The notes under the pieces were generated by a model. The model made no database searches. It was not told the DNA's origin and saw only the letters and a program-made list of their open reading frames with translations. This document shows positions 26,637-37,105 of a stretch of 56,297 bases of DNA, one piece after another; positions within the stretch are counted from its first letter, which is position 1, and every line of letters starts with the position of its first letter. The DNA is from Sphingomonadaceae bacterium (GTDB lineage Bacteria > Pseudomonadota > Alphaproteobacteria > Sphingomonadales > Sphingomonadaceae): contig CANJQJ010000018.1 of assembly GCA_947476425.1 (NCBI GenBank), positions 1 to 56,297 of the forward strand. Direction: 5' to 3'. The position numbers and the translations under genes were made by a program.

Positions 26637-28108
26637 CAAGCCGGGCACTCCGAAAGTGCTCGCCGCACGGCATCGTTCCAGCCATTGCGAAGCCGGTTGC
26701 GCTCGGCGGCGTCCATGGCAGGCTCGAAAATTCGGTCGGCTGCGTCGCCCCACGGCATCGGCCCATCGACGGGCCAGATCCCCACTGCCCAACCTGCAAG
26801 CAAGGCAGCGCCACGTGCGGTGATTTCCAGCGTAGCCGGGCGCGAGATCGTCGTTGGCAGGATGTCGGCGAGAAATTGGCAGAGCCAATCGTTCTCGACC
26901 ATGCCGCCATCGACGCAGAGTCTGCCACTGCTGCCCTTCATCGCTGATATCAGGTCCGCCGTCTGATATCCCGCCGCTTCGAGCGCGGCGCGGGCGAGAT
27001 GTGCGCGGCCACTGTCGAGGGTGAGACCGGTGATGAGTCCCCGTGCATCGGGTCGCCAATGCGGCGCCCCGAGCCCGACGAAGGCCGGCACCAGATAGAC
27101 GCCGCCATTATCGGGCAGGCTAGCCGCCAGGGTTTCGGACTCGGCGGCCTCGTCAATGATGTGTAGTTGGTCGCGTAGCCATTTGATTGCGGCGCCGGCA
27201 ATGAAGATCGAACCTTCGAGCGCGTAGGCGGCGCGCCCACCGAGGCGGTAGGCGACCGTAGCAAGCAGGCCGTCGGCTGGGCGGGGAACGGCCTCCCCCA
27301 TGTTGAGCAGCAAGAAGCCCCCCGTGCCGTAGGTCGCCTTTGCCATGCCCGCATCAAAACAGCCCTGGCCGATCAACGCCGCCTGCTGGTCGCCCGCCAT
27401 GCCGCCGATCGGGATCGACGCGCCGAACAACTCGGGCAGCGTATTGCCATAGATCATGCTGTTGTCGCGGACCTCGGGAAGCAGGGTCGCGGGGATGCGA
27501 AACAGGTCGAGCAGTTCGGGGCACCAGCGCTGCTCGACGATATCGAACAGCATCGTGCGGCTGGCGTTGGTTGCATCGGTGGCATGGGCCGCCCCGCCAG
27601 TGAGGTTCCAGAGCAGGAAGCTGTCGACTGTCCCGAAAGCAAGTTCGCCCGCTTCGGCCCTCGCCCGGGCGCCGGGGACATTGTCGAGGATCCATGCCAG
27701 CTTTGTAGCGGAGAAATAGGGATCGAGCAGCAGGCCGGTTTTTGCCCGGACCATTGGCTCATGCGCTTTCAACGCGGCGCAGATTTCGGCAGTCCGGCGA
27801 TCCTGCCAGACGATCGCGCGGTGGATCGGAGTTCCCGTCGCACGATCCCAGACGATCACGGTCTCGCGCTGGTTGGCGATGCCGATCGCTGCGATGTCGG
27901 CAGCGCCAAGTCCGGCACGGGCGATTGCCTTGCGCACCATTGCGACGGTATCGCACCAGATATCGTCCGGGTCCTGTTCCACCCAGCCGGGCGCCGGATA
28001 ATATTGCCGATACTCGACCTGCGCTGTTGCAAGCGGGGACAGGGCTTCGTCGAAGACGATTGCTCGCGTCGACGTCGTTCCCTGATCGATCGCGACTAGG
28101 TGGCGCAT
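26636..28108 (-). CDS. glpK: Glycerol kinase
   Basis: Glycerol kinase phosphorylates glycerol to glycerol-3-phosphate. The 490-aa FGGY-family enzyme starts MRHLVAIDQGTTSTRAIVFD at the ATG at 28108, preceded by GAGGAGG with good spacing. The signature segments VEQDPDDIW, ANQRETVIVWDRATG and GGMAGDQQAALIGQGCF are present. Its ribosome site and first codons overlap the end of glpD by 13 bp, and its stop overlaps the modA-like start. No glpF is seen. Confidence 0.96.
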   Translation of the reverse strand: MRHLVAIDQGTTSTRAIVFDEALSPLATAQVEYRQYYPAPGWVEQDPDDIWCDTVAMVRKAIARAGLGAADIAAIGIANQRETVIVWDRATGTPIHRAIVWQDRRTAEICAALKAHEPMVRAKTGLLLDPYFSATKLAWILDNVPGARARAEAGELAFGTVDSFLLWNLTGGAAHATDATNASRTMLFDIVEQRWCPELLDLFRIPATLLPEVRDNSMIYGNTLPELFGASIPIGGMAGDQQAALIGQGCFDAGMAKATYGTGGFLLLNMGEAVPRPADGLLATVAYRLGGRAAYALEGSIFIAGAAIKWLRDQLHIIDEAAESETLAASLPDNGGVYLVPAFVGLGAPHWRPDARGLITGLTLDSGRAHLARAALEAAGYQTADLISAMKGSSGRLCVDGGMVENDWLCQFLADILPTTISRPATLEITARGAALLAGWAVGIWPVDGPMPWGDAADRIFEPAMDAAERNRLRNGWNDAVRRALSECPA

Positions 28109-29286
28109 TGCGGATCCTCCTCGAGCGGGGCGTCTGCGGTCCATTCGGGTGTCATATCTGGAAAATAACGCTCAAGTTTGGCGAGCGCATGTTCAGCGAG
28201 CCGACGGTAGGTCGTGATCTTGCCGCCAAAGACCGAAAGCATATGGGGCCCTTCAGCCAGCACATAATCGCGCGTCACTTGCGATGCGCTGCTCTTGCCG
28301 TCGTCGTAGAGCGAACGAATGCCCGAAAAACTCCTGATCACGTCAGCCGGTCCTATAGGGCGTTCGAACCATTCATTCACTGCATCGCAAAGATAGGCGG
28401 TCTCTTGCGGGGTGATCGCCGGCGCAGAGGGATCGTCGGTCCATTCGATATCGGTGGTCCCGATCAAGGTGAACTCGCCCTGCCAGGGGATTGCGAACAC
28501 CACCCGGCCATCGGGGTTTTGAAGGATATAGGCATGATCGCCCGCATGCATGCGCCGCACGACGATATGGCTGCCTTTGACAAGGCGGGGCGGCCGTTCG
28601 GGCTTGCTCCCCGCCATCAGGTCGAGCACGCTACCGACCCAGGGACCGGCGGCGTTCACGACCACCCGGGCATCGACTTCGAACTCAGTTCCGGTTTCCA
28701 TGCTGCGCACCATTGCGCGCCAGCCGTCCTCGATCCGATGCGCCGAAATGAACCGGGTGTGGGTGCGAATGTCCGCACCGCGTTGCCGCGCTCCGATCGC
28801 ATTCGCCCGGACAAGCCCGACGTCATCGACCTGCGCATCGGCATAGGTGAACCCGCGACGGAAGCGCGACTTCAGGCCATCGCCAAAATGACCCGGCGCA
28901 AGATCGACCGCGCGGGAAGCCGGCAAGCCACCGCGCGGCCCGAGGCGATCATAGAGGAAGAGGCCGAGGCGGATCATCCACGCAGGCCTGACATGGGGAG
29001 CATGCGGGAGAACGAAGGTTAGCGGACGGATCAGGTCCGGCGCGAGGCGGAGCAAGATGCTGCGCTCCCTGAGCGCTTCGCGGACCAGCCGGAACTCACC
29101 ATGCTCGAGATAGCGAAGCCCGCCGTGGATCAGCTTCGAACTCGCCGAGGATGTGTGCGAGGCAAGCTCGTCCTGTTCGACGAGCATCACCGAAAGTCCC
29201 CGGCCCGAGGCATCGCGGGCGATGCCGACTCCATTGATGCCACCACCGATTATGAGAAGGTCCGTTTTGATCGGGATGGTCGGCAT
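28096..29286 (-). CDS. glpD: Aerobic glycerol-3-phosphate dehydrogenase lacking its C-terminal domain
   Basis: This membrane-associated flavoprotein oxidises glycerol-3-phosphate to dihydroxyacetone phosphate, passing electrons to quinone. From the ATG at 29286 the protein is 396 aa. It has the FAD-binding motif LLIIGGGINGVGIARDASGRG, the SSASSKLIHGGLRYLE signature and GGKITTYRRLAEHA. It stops about 14 residues after the point where family members such as E. coli GlpD (501 aa) continue with a helical domain of ~110 residues. The last codons contain the glpK ribosome site. No frameshifted remnant is visible because glpK starts at once. Activity is plausible but unproven. Confidence 0.85.
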   Translation of the reverse strand: MPTIPIKTDLLIIGGGINGVGIARDASGRGLSVMLVEQDELASHTSSASSKLIHGGLRYLEHGEFRLVREALRERSILLRLAPDLIRPLTFVLPHAPHVRPAWMIRLGLFLYDRLGPRGGLPASRAVDLAPGHFGDGLKSRFRRGFTYADAQVDDVGLVRANAIGARQRGADIRTHTRFISAHRIEDGWRAMVRSMETGTEFEVDARVVVNAAGPWVGSVLDLMAGSKPERPPRLVKGSHIVVRRMHAGDHAYILQNPDGRVVFAIPWQGEFTLIGTTDIEWTDDPSAPAITPQETAYLCDAVNEWFERPIGPADVIRSFSGIRSLYDDGKSSASQVTRDYVLAEGPHMLSVFGGKITTYRRLAEHALAKLERYFPDMTPEWTADAPLEEDPQCAT

Positions 29287-29377
29287 CAGAGTGTTTATAT
29301 GATGGTCATGACGCCAAAGCGACGCTCGATCGTTGTCTGTTAGAAAATTACGTAGCCTGGGAATATCATTGCACTGG

Positions 29378-29405
29378 GACAGTATTGCTGTCATATTATT
29401 GACAG
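29378..29405. promoter_or_regulatory. Overlapping inverted repeats before the bkd operon
   Basis: CTGTCA (29388-29393) and TGACAG (29400-29405) are perfect inverted arms. GACAG at 29378-29382 forms a second inverted pair with CTGTC at 29388-29392. The set lies 28 bp before the bkd E1-alpha start, in the 147-bp gap shared with divergent glpD. It is a likely operator, but the regulator is unknown. Confidence 0.5.
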
Positions 29406-29433
29406 CTTATTCGCCGATAGCGGAGGTGAGAGG

Positions 29434-30714
29434 ATGACCAGCCAGGATGGCGATGCGCGGCGGAATTTGCCGCCGCTGGCGCTTCACGTTCCCGAGCCGA
29501 AATTTCGACCGGGCGATGCCGTCGACTTCGCCGATTTCGAGATGCCGGTCGCCGGCGCGGTGGATCGCCCGCCGACAGATAGCGCGTCTCGTGACATGGC
29601 GGGGCATGTCTATGCGATGGTGCGAGTGCTTGATGACGAGGGCAGGGCGATCGGACCGTGGAATCCGGGGCTGGACCCGGATCGCCTTCGGCGAATGTTG
29701 CGTGAGATGCTTACCGTGCGGGCGTTTGACGAACGGCTTCACCGGGCACAGCGCCAGGGCAAGACCAGCTTCTATGTATCGTCGACTGGCGAGGAAGCGA
29801 CTGCCATCGGCGCAGCCCACGCGCTCGATCCGGACGACATGTGCTTTCCGAGTTATCGCCAGCAGGGCCTGCTGATCGCGCGCGGCTGGCCGCTGGCCGA
29901 CATGATGTGCCAGGTTTTTTCCAATAGCGGGGATCGGATGAAGGGTCGGCAGATGCCGGTGATGTATTCCGCACGCGCCGCGAGTTTCTTCACCATCTCG
30001 GGGAATCTCGCCACCCAATATCCTCAAGCAGTCGGCTGGGCGATGGCAAGCGCAATCCGTGGCGATACCCGGATCGCGGCGGCATGGTGCGGCGAAGGCT
30101 CGACGGCGGAGGGGGATTTTCATTCCGCGCTGATCTTCGCGTCGGTCTATCGGGTCCCTGTGGTGTTGACGATCACGAACAACCAATGGGCGATTTCGTC
30201 CTTCTCGGGATTTGCGGGGGGAGAGTCGACCACCTTCGCCGCGCGTGCGCTTGGCTATGGGATCGCTGGGCTGCGCGTGGACGGCAATGATATCCTTGCG
30301 GTCTACGCCGCGACGGCCTGGGCTTCCGAGCGAGCACGTGCGGGGCATGGGCCAACCCTGATCGAGCAGTTCACCTACCGCGCCGAGGGACATTCGACTT
30401 CGGACGATCCGTCACGCTACCGTCCGAGCGAGGAACGGAATTTGTGGCCGTTGGGCGATCCGATCAAGCGACTGGCGCAGCACCTGACGACGCTTGGCGA
30501 ATGGGATGACGAGCGCCACGCCGCGCTCGAAGCCGAGGTCGTCGCTGAGGTACGCGAGGCGGCGCGGGAAGCCGAGGCGCAGGGTGTGCTTGGCGACGGC
30601 TTCCGGCATCATCCGATGGAAACCATGTTCGAGGATGTGTTCGAGGAGATGCCGAAGCACCTCCAGGAGCAACGCGACCAGATGCTCGCCGAATATAAGG
30701 CGTCCGGCCTGTGA
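29434..30714 (+). CDS. bkdA1: Branched-chain 2-oxoacid dehydrogenase E1 alpha
   Basis: This is the thiamine-diphosphate-binding alpha chain of the decarboxylase component that oxidises 2-oxo acids from Val, Leu and Ile. The 426-aa length, N-terminal extension (LALHVPEPKFRPGD), TPP motif GEGSTAEGDFHSAL...NNQWAIS and phosphorylation-loop-like region YRAEGHSTSDDPSRYR match the BCKDH class better than pyruvate dehydrogenase. The ATG at 29434 follows GGAGGTG. It overlaps E1 beta by four bases (GTGA). Confidence 0.93.
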   Translation: MTSQDGDARRNLPPLALHVPEPKFRPGDAVDFADFEMPVAGAVDRPPTDSASRDMAGHVYAMVRVLDDEGRAIGPWNPGLDPDRLRRMLREMLTVRAFDERLHRAQRQGKTSFYVSSTGEEATAIGAAHALDPDDMCFPSYRQQGLLIARGWPLADMMCQVFSNSGDRMKGRQMPVMYSARAASFFTISGNLATQYPQAVGWAMASAIRGDTRIAAAWCGEGSTAEGDFHSALIFASVYRVPVVLTITNNQWAISSFSGFAGGESTTFAARALGYGIAGLRVDGNDILAVYAATAWASERARAGHGPTLIEQFTYRAEGHSTSDDPSRYRPSEERNLWPLGDPIKRLAQHLTTLGEWDDERHAALEAEVVAEVREAAREAEAQGVLGDGFRHHPMETMFEDVFEEMPKHLQEQRDQMLAEYKASGL

Positions 30715-31724
30715 CGCGGATGACGATGATCCAGGCGATCAACAGTGCGCTCGACGTGATGCTCGGGCGTGATCCAATGGTCGTCGTGATGGGCGAGGAT
30801 GTCGGATATTTCGGGGGCGTGTTTCGCGCCACGCAGGGCCTCCAGGCAAAGCACGGCCGGACACGGGTGTTCGATACGCCGATCAACGAATGCGGCATCG
30901 TCGGCGTTGCGGTGGGGATGGGGGCCTATGGGTTGCGGCCGGTGCCTGAGATCCAGTTCGCCGACTACATCTATCCAGCACTTGACCAGATCGTCTCCGA
31001 GGCGGTGCGGATTCGCTATCGCAGTGCCGGCGAATACTGGATCCCGATCACGATCCGATCGCCGCTTGGCGGTGGTATCTTCGGCGGACAGACACATAGC
31101 CAGTCGCCCGAGGGGGTCTTCACCCACGTCACCGGGCTCAAGACGGTGATCCCGTCGAACCCCTATGACGCCAAGGGGCTGCTCATTGCGGCGATCGAGG
31201 ATAATGATCCCGTGCTCTTTTTCGAGCCCAAGCGGATCTATAACGGGCCTTTCGACGGGCATTATGATCGCCCGGTAACGCCCTGGTCGGCGCATCCGGC
31301 AGGCGAAGTCCCCGATGACTATTACAGGATCCCGCTCGGCAAGGCGGCGGTAGCGCGCGAGGGCAACGCTTTCACGATTCTTGCTTATGGCACCATGGTC
31401 CATGTCGCGATTGCATTCTGCGAGGAAAATGGCGTCGATGCCGAAGTCATCGACCTGCGTACGCTGGTGCCGCTCGATGTCGACACCATCACGGCTTCCG
31501 TGGAGAAGACCGGGCGCTGCATGATCGTCCATGAGGCGACCCGGACCGGGGGGTTCGGCGCCGAACTATCCGCAACCGTGCAGGAACGATGCTTCTACGC
31601 GCTGGAGGCACCGATCGAACGCGTCACCGGCTGGGACACACCCTATCCGCACGGTCTCGAATGGGGCTATTTTCCTGGCCCGATTCGGCTGCGCGAAGCT
31701 GCCAAGCGACTGATGGAGGCTTGA
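30711..31724 (+). CDS. bkdA2: Branched-chain 2-oxoacid dehydrogenase E1 beta
   Basis: This is the beta chain that completes the E1 heterotetramer. The 337-aa protein starts at GTG 30711, which overlaps the E1-alpha stop; the resulting MTRMTMIQAINSALD agrees with family N-termini. It has GEDVGYFGGVFRATQGL, NECGIVGVAVGMGAYG and the C-terminal VTGWDTPYPHGLEWGYFP. It lies three bases before E2. Confidence 0.94.
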   Translation: MTRMTMIQAINSALDVMLGRDPMVVVMGEDVGYFGGVFRATQGLQAKHGRTRVFDTPINECGIVGVAVGMGAYGLRPVPEIQFADYIYPALDQIVSEAVRIRYRSAGEYWIPITIRSPLGGGIFGGQTHSQSPEGVFTHVTGLKTVIPSNPYDAKGLLIAAIEDNDPVLFFEPKRIYNGPFDGHYDRPVTPWSAHPAGEVPDDYYRIPLGKAAVAREGNAFTILAYGTMVHVAIAFCEENGVDAEVIDLRTLVPLDVDTITASVEKTGRCMIVHEATRTGGFGAELSATVQERCFYALEAPIERVTGWDTPYPHGLEWGYFPGPIRLREAAKRLMEA

Positions 31725-31727
31725 TCG

Positions 31728-32996
<1,269 letters not shown>

Positions 32997-33005
32997 GAGG
33001 GGAGA

Positions 33006-34397
33006 TCACTCCCCCGGTGCGGGGAGCATCTCGGTGATCGGCTCGCGGGCCAGTGCGTCGATCTGGTCGATCGCGTCGATTTCCTTTGCTCCGGTATCGA
33101 TGTTGAGCGCCTTGAACTTGCGGGCGGAGGACATCACGCGGCCGTCGAAGCTGGCGACGAACTTGTTGTAATTCTCGACCGCGCTGTTGAGGCCGCCGCC
33201 CACGCGCTTGAGGTGTCCGACCGCCGTTGACAGCCGCTCGTACATCTCCTTGCCAAGTGCCCCGATCGCCTTGGCCTCGTCTGCCATCTTCTCCTGCCGC
33301 CACGTACTCGCAACGGTGCGCGCGATCGCGACGAGGTTGGTCGGCGTGGCGAGCAGCACCTTGCGGTCGAACGCCCATTGCCAGAGCGATTCGTCCTGTT
33401 CGAGCGCGGCGGTGAGGAAATGCTCGCCGGGGATGAACATCACGACATAGTCTGCTGCGTCGCCGAACTGATCCCAGTAGCTCTTGCGGCCGAGCTGGTC
33501 GGCGTGCGTCTTGATCGATGCCGCGTGGAGCTTGAGGTGGCGCGTGCGCTCGATATCATCGACCTCGTCGCAAGCGTCGAGATAGGCGTTGAGCGAGCAT
33601 TTCGCGTCGATGATGAGCTGGCGTCCACCGGGCAGGCGAACAATGACGTCCGGCCGCAGCCGTCCGTCCTCGGTATTCACCGACACTTCGGTTTCGAAAT
33701 CGGCATAGGGCGAGAGACCTGCCTGTTCGAGCACGTTCTTGAGCGTCTGCTCGCCCCATCGACCGCGCGCCTTTGGGCTTGAGCGAAGCGCGTTGACCAG
33801 CTTGGCGGCCTCGTCGCGAACCTGGGTCTGTCCAGCACGGACGAGCTCGACCGCTTCGCGAAGCCCCGCATAGCTGTCGACGCGCTCCTTCTCGACGCGA
33901 TGGAGGCCATCCTCGTAGCGCTTGAGGGTATCCTGGACGGGGGTGAGCAGGAGCTTGAGCTTTTCCTCATGCTTGTTGCCGGCTTCGTTGAAGCGTTGGT
34001 CGGCGCGTTCGAGAAAAGCCTTCTGGGCTTCGCCGAGCAGCTTGCCGCCGATCTCGCCGAACTGCTGACCCATCTTCTCCTTGGTCTCGCGAAGTTGCGC
34101 CATCTGCGCCTCGAAACTTCGTTCGCGCTCTTCTTGCCCGGCAGTGAGCCGAGCGAGCGCCGTGACAGCGTCCTCGCGTTCGCGCCGAGCGGCTTCGAGC
34201 GATTCCTGCAGCAGCGGCACCGCCTTTGCACGCTCCGAAACCGCCGAAAAATCAGTAATCGCCTTGCGGAAATCGTCCAGCCGCTGGTCTCGTTCGGCGC
34301 GGAGCGATGCGGACTGGCGCGAACCGGCAAACCAGCCAAGCAGCAGCCCAGCGACGAGGAAGACTGCGATCAGGAGGACGATCAGGAGCGGATCCAT
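33006..34397 (-). CDS. rmuC: DNA recombination protein RmuC
   Basis: RmuC limits inversions at short inverted repeats and is predicted to be a nuclease-fold protein. The 463-aa product from the ATG at 34397 has an N-terminal membrane anchor (PLLIVLLIAVFLVAGLLLGW), a long coiled coil to about residue 200, and the RmuC core (GRWGEQTLKNVLEQAGL, RLPGGRQLIIDAKCSLNAY, VVMFIPGEHFL). The in-frame extension to 34454 is rejected. It is convergent with bkdB, 9 bp apart. Confidence 0.94.
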   Translation of the reverse strand: MDPLLIVLLIAVFLVAGLLLGWFAGSRQSASLRAERDQRLDDFRKAITDFSAVSERAKAVPLLQESLEAARREREDAVTALARLTAGQEERERSFEAQMAQLRETKEKMGQQFGEIGGKLLGEAQKAFLERADQRFNEAGNKHEEKLKLLLTPVQDTLKRYEDGLHRVEKERVDSYAGLREAVELVRAGQTQVRDEAAKLVNALRSSPKARGRWGEQTLKNVLEQAGLSPYADFETEVSVNTEDGRLRPDVIVRLPGGRQLIIDAKCSLNAYLDACDEVDDIERTRHLKLHAASIKTHADQLGRKSYWDQFGDAADYVVMFIPGEHFLTAALEQDESLWQWAFDRKVLLATPTNLVAIARTVASTWRQEKMADEAKAIGALGKEMYERLSTAVGHLKRVGGGLNSAVENYNKFVASFDGRVMSSARKFKALNIDTGAKEIDAIDQIDALAREPITEMLPAPGE

Positions 34398-34483
34398 GGA
34401 AACCCTTCGATGAGAACGAAGCGGGAACCTAGCCGTCCGTAGCCCCGCTGGCAATCCGCCTCCAACTATTGCAGAAGGGCGCC

Positions 34484-34897
34484 ATGATGTTGGAGCTTCT
34501 CGTCGCCACCGGCCTCGTCGTGATCGTCGTCCTGATCCACGGCGCTGGCATCACGACGCTTACCCGCGTGCTCCAGTTTCGCCTGCAGGCCGAGGAAAGC
34601 CACCATTTCACGTTCACCAGGGCGATCTTCATCCTGGCGCTCGTGCTCTCGCTCTTCGTGCTGCATGGCATCCAGATCTGGATCTTCGCCGGCAGCTATG
34701 TCTGGCTGCACGCAGTGCCGGACCTCGAGACCGGGGTTTATTTCTCGACGATCACCTACGCGACGATCGGCTATGCGGACATGCATATCGTCAAGGCATG
34801 GCGCCTCGTGGCCGCGATCGAGGGCGTCTGCGGCGTGATCCTGCTTGGCTGGTCAACCGCATTCCTGGTCTCGGTGGTCGCGCGGCTGCGCAAATAG
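34484..34897 (+). CDS. Two-pore-helix ion channel family membrane protein
   Basis: This 137-aa membrane protein has hydrophobic segments at about 3-23, 48-70 and 112-132 and a re-entrant pore region TGVYFSTITYATIGYADMHI. The layout matches small Ion_trans_2 potassium-channel-like proteins. The filter reads TIGYAD in place of the canonical TxGYGD, so K+ selectivity is doubtful. Adjacent ATG codons at 34484 and 34487 follow AGAAGGG. It is divergent from rmuC and convergent with def. Confidence 0.78.
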   Translation: MMLELLVATGLVVIVVLIHGAGITTLTRVLQFRLQAEESHHFTFTRAIFILALVLSLFVLHGIQIWIFAGSYVWLHAVPDLETGVYFSTITYATIGYADMHIVKAWRLVAAIEGVCGVILLGWSTAFLVSVVARLRK

Positions 34898-34929
34898 CCG
34901 CCGCTGCCCCGGCTTTCGCCGGAGCGCGA

Positions 34930-35460
34930 TCAGGCCGCCTTGGCGCGCTTGGCCTTTTGCAGCTTCTTGAGAATCATCTCGCGCTTAAGCCGCGAGAGGT
35001 GATCGATGAACAGGATCCCATCGAGATGGTCCATCTCGTGCTGCAGGCAGGTGGCAAGGAGGCCTTCCAGCTTCTCGTCATGTGCCTTGCCGTCGCCGTC
35101 GGTCCAGCGCGCATGGATCGTCGCCGGACGTTCGACGTCGGCGAACTGCTCGGGCACCGAAAGGCAGCCTTCGCTGTAGACCGAATGCTCCTCCGACGGG
35201 TCGTAGAGCTCGGGATTGATGAAGACGCGCGGATTGCGGATGGGCTTGCCCTCTTCATCCTCGGTTTCCTGGAGATCCATCAACAGCAGCCGCTTTTCGA
35301 CGCCGACCTGGATCGCGGCGAGGCCGATGCCCGGGGCATCGTACATCGTCTCGAACATATCCGCGATCAGCGCACGCAGCTTGCTGTCGACAGCGTCGAC
35401 GGGCTTGGAGATCGCGCGCAACCGGGGATCCGGGGCTTCGAGGATAGGAAGAATGGCCAT
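34930..35460 (-). CDS. def: Peptide deformylase
   Basis: This enzyme removes the N-formyl group from new proteins. The 176-aa metalloenzyme has all three motifs: GIGLAAIQVG, EGCLSVP (metal ligand Cys99) and HEMDHLDG (His141, Glu142, His145). A basic Lys/Ala tail ends the protein. It lies downstream of recR on the same strand and opposite fmt, the functional counterpart gene 0.7 kb away. Confidence 0.97.
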   Translation of the reverse strand: MAILPILEAPDPRLRAISKPVDAVDSKLRALIADMFETMYDAPGIGLAAIQVGVEKRLLLMDLQETEDEEGKPIRNPRVFINPELYDPSEEHSVYSEGCLSVPEQFADVERPATIHARWTDGDGKAHDEKLEGLLATCLQHEMDHLDGILFIDHLSRLKREMILKKLQKAKRAKAA

Positions 35461-35515
35461 AAGGGCGAATTAGGCAATTCGCTCCGGGCTTTCAAGAGAC
35501 CCCGTTAAGAGATCG

Positions 35516-35541
35516 ATATTCCCATCATGGGAGGGGAATAT
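35516..35541. other. Inverted repeat between recR and def
   Basis: ATATTCCC (35516-35523) and GGGAATAT (35534-35541) are perfect arms with a 10-nt centre. An alternative CCCAT/ATGGG hairpin nests inside. It lies 8 bp after the recR stop and 55 bp before the def start. No T tract is present on either strand, so it may be a regulatory or processing structure. Confidence 0.4.
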
Positions 35542-35548
35542 TCCGACA

Positions 35549-36145
35549 TCAGGAAATCGGCCGCCGTGCCCGGAGTGCCTGCGCCAAGGTACCTTCGTCG
35601 AGATAGTCGAGCTCGCCGCCTACCGGCAATCCGTGGGCAAGCTGGGTGAGGCGGACCGGGTACTGCGCGATGCGATCGGCGATATAATGCGCGGTCGTCT
35701 GGCCCTCGAGCGTCGCGTTCATCGCAAGAACCACCTCGTCGATGCCGCCTTCGGCAATGCGCCGGATCAGGCTGTCGATCGCGAGATCCTCGGGACGGAT
35801 CCCCTCGAGCGCCGAGAGACGACCACCAAGCACATGGAAACGCCCGGGGAAGAGCCGGCTTCGATCGAGCGCCCAAAGGTCGGCGACTTCCTCGACGACG
35901 CAGAGCATGCGCGGATCGCGACGCATATCCGTGCAGACCGCGCAGGGATCGGCAGTATCGACATTGCCGCAGATCGAGCAGGTGGTCAGGCTTTCGTTCA
36001 CCGCCTCGAGCGCGCGAAGCAGCGGTGCCATCGCGACCTCGCGCCTCTTCAGCAGGTGCAGCACTGCACGCCGCGCCGAACGTGGGCCGAGCCCCGGAAG
36101 ACGGGAAAGCGCCTGGACGAGAGCCTCGATTTCCTGAGATGCCAT
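35549..36145 (-). CDS. recR: Recombination mediator RecR
   Basis: RecR works with RecF and RecO in loading RecA at gaps. The 198-aa protein starts at the ATG at 36145 ([20 protein letters not shown]). It has the helix-hairpin-helix [17 protein letters not shown], a zinc site with Cys56, Cys59, Cys68 and Cys71, and a Toprim domain ([34 protein letters not shown]). The open frame upstream to 36520 lies over fmt and is excluded. Confidence 0.96.
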   Translation of the reverse strand: MASQEIEALVQALSRLPGLGPRSARRAVLHLLKRREVAMAPLLRALEAVNESLTTCSICGNVDTADPCAVCTDMRRDPRMLCVVEEVADLWALDRSRLFPGRFHVLGGRLSALEGIRPEDLAIDSLIRRIAEGGIDEVVLAMNATLEGQTTAHYIADRIAQYPVRLTQLAHGLPVGGELDYLDEGTLAQALRARRPIS

Positions 36146-36199
36146 GACGCCATTCGATAGGGGCTTGCATTCGGGAGCGCCAGACCTTGTAGAGAGGCA

Positions 36200-37105
36200 A
36201 TGCGCATCATCTTCATGGGAACTCCCGATTTCGCGGTACCGACGCTCGACGCGCTGGTCGACGCGGGGCACGACATCGCAGCGGTGTACACCCAGCCACC
36301 ACGCCCGGCAGGCCGCGGCAAGGCGCCGCGACCCTCGCCGGTGCAGGCACGCGCCGAAGCGCTCGGGATTGCGGTACGATCGCCACTGACGCTTCGCGAG
36401 CAGCAAGCGCAGGCGGATTTCGCAGCGCTGGGCGCCGATATCGCGGTTGTCGCGGCTTATGGACTGATCCTGCCAGTACCTGTGCTTGCGGCACCGAAGC
36501 TCGGCTGCCTCAACGTCCACGCCTCGCTGCTCCCTCGCTGGCGCGGCGCAGCGCCCATCGTTCGCGCGATCCTTGCTGGCGACGAGAAAACCGGCGTGAC
36601 GATCATGCAGATGGAGAAGGGGCTCGATACCGGGCCGATGCTCGCCACGGTCGAGACAGTCGTCGAGGGCAAGACGGGCGGTGAACTGACCGAGGAATTG
36701 GCGGAGAAGGGTGCAGCATTGATGGCGGCGGTGCTCGCCGATCTCGCGGCCTTTCCGCCCAGCGTCCAGCCCGAGGCGGGCGTTACCTATGCCGCCAAGA
36801 TCGACAAGGCCGAGGCGCGGATTGATTTCGGGCAGGACGCGGCGGCGGTCGAACGGCAGGTGCGGGCGTTCAACCCGGTACCGGGCGCATTTTTCGAGGT
36901 GGCCGGCGAGCGCGTGCGGATATTGGCGGCCGAGACCGTCGAGCAGGGCGGTCCAGCGGGCACGGTGGTCGACGATAGGCTCACCATAGCCTGCGAATCC
37001 AGCGGCATTCGCCCAACGCGCGTGCAGCGTGCCGGACGCGCGGCAATGTCGGTGGATGAGTTGCTGCGTGGATTTGCAATCCCGGCGGGGACCCAGCTTT
37101 CGTGA
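36200..37105 (+). CDS. fmt: Methionyl-tRNA formyltransferase
   Basis: Fmt formylates initiator Met-tRNA using 10-formyl-tetrahydrofolate. The 301-aa protein begins [19 protein letters not shown]. The catalytic residues are visible as Asn105, His107 ([16 protein letters not shown]) and Asp143 (KGLDTGPM). A C-terminal OB-like domain follows. It is divergent from recR (54 bp) and overlaps truA by four bases (GTGA). Confidence 0.97.
   Translation: MRIIFMGTPDFAVPTLDALVDAGHDIAAVYTQPPRPAGRGKAPRPSPVQARAEALGIAVRSPLTLREQQAQADFAALGADIAVVAAYGLILPVPVLAAPKLGCLNVHASLLPRWRGAAPIVRAILAGDEKTGVTIMQMEKGLDTGPMLATVETVVEGKTGGELTEELAEKGAALMAAVLADLAAFPPSVQPEAGVTYAAKIDKAEARIDFGQDAAAVERQVRAFNPVPGAFFEVAGERVRILAAETVEQGGPAGTVVDDRLTIACESSGIRPTRVQRAGRAAMSVDELLRGFAIPAGTQLS

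Noticed and set aside
28096-28108. Frameshift explanation for the short GlpD
   Set aside because: The DNA past the stop is in-frame glpK from its first codons; no frame shows the missing domain, so a deletion or natural short form fits better.
29287-29394. N-terminal extension of GlpD to 29394
   Set aside because: It adds 36 residues before the FAD-binding motif that no family member has and runs into the bkd operator region.
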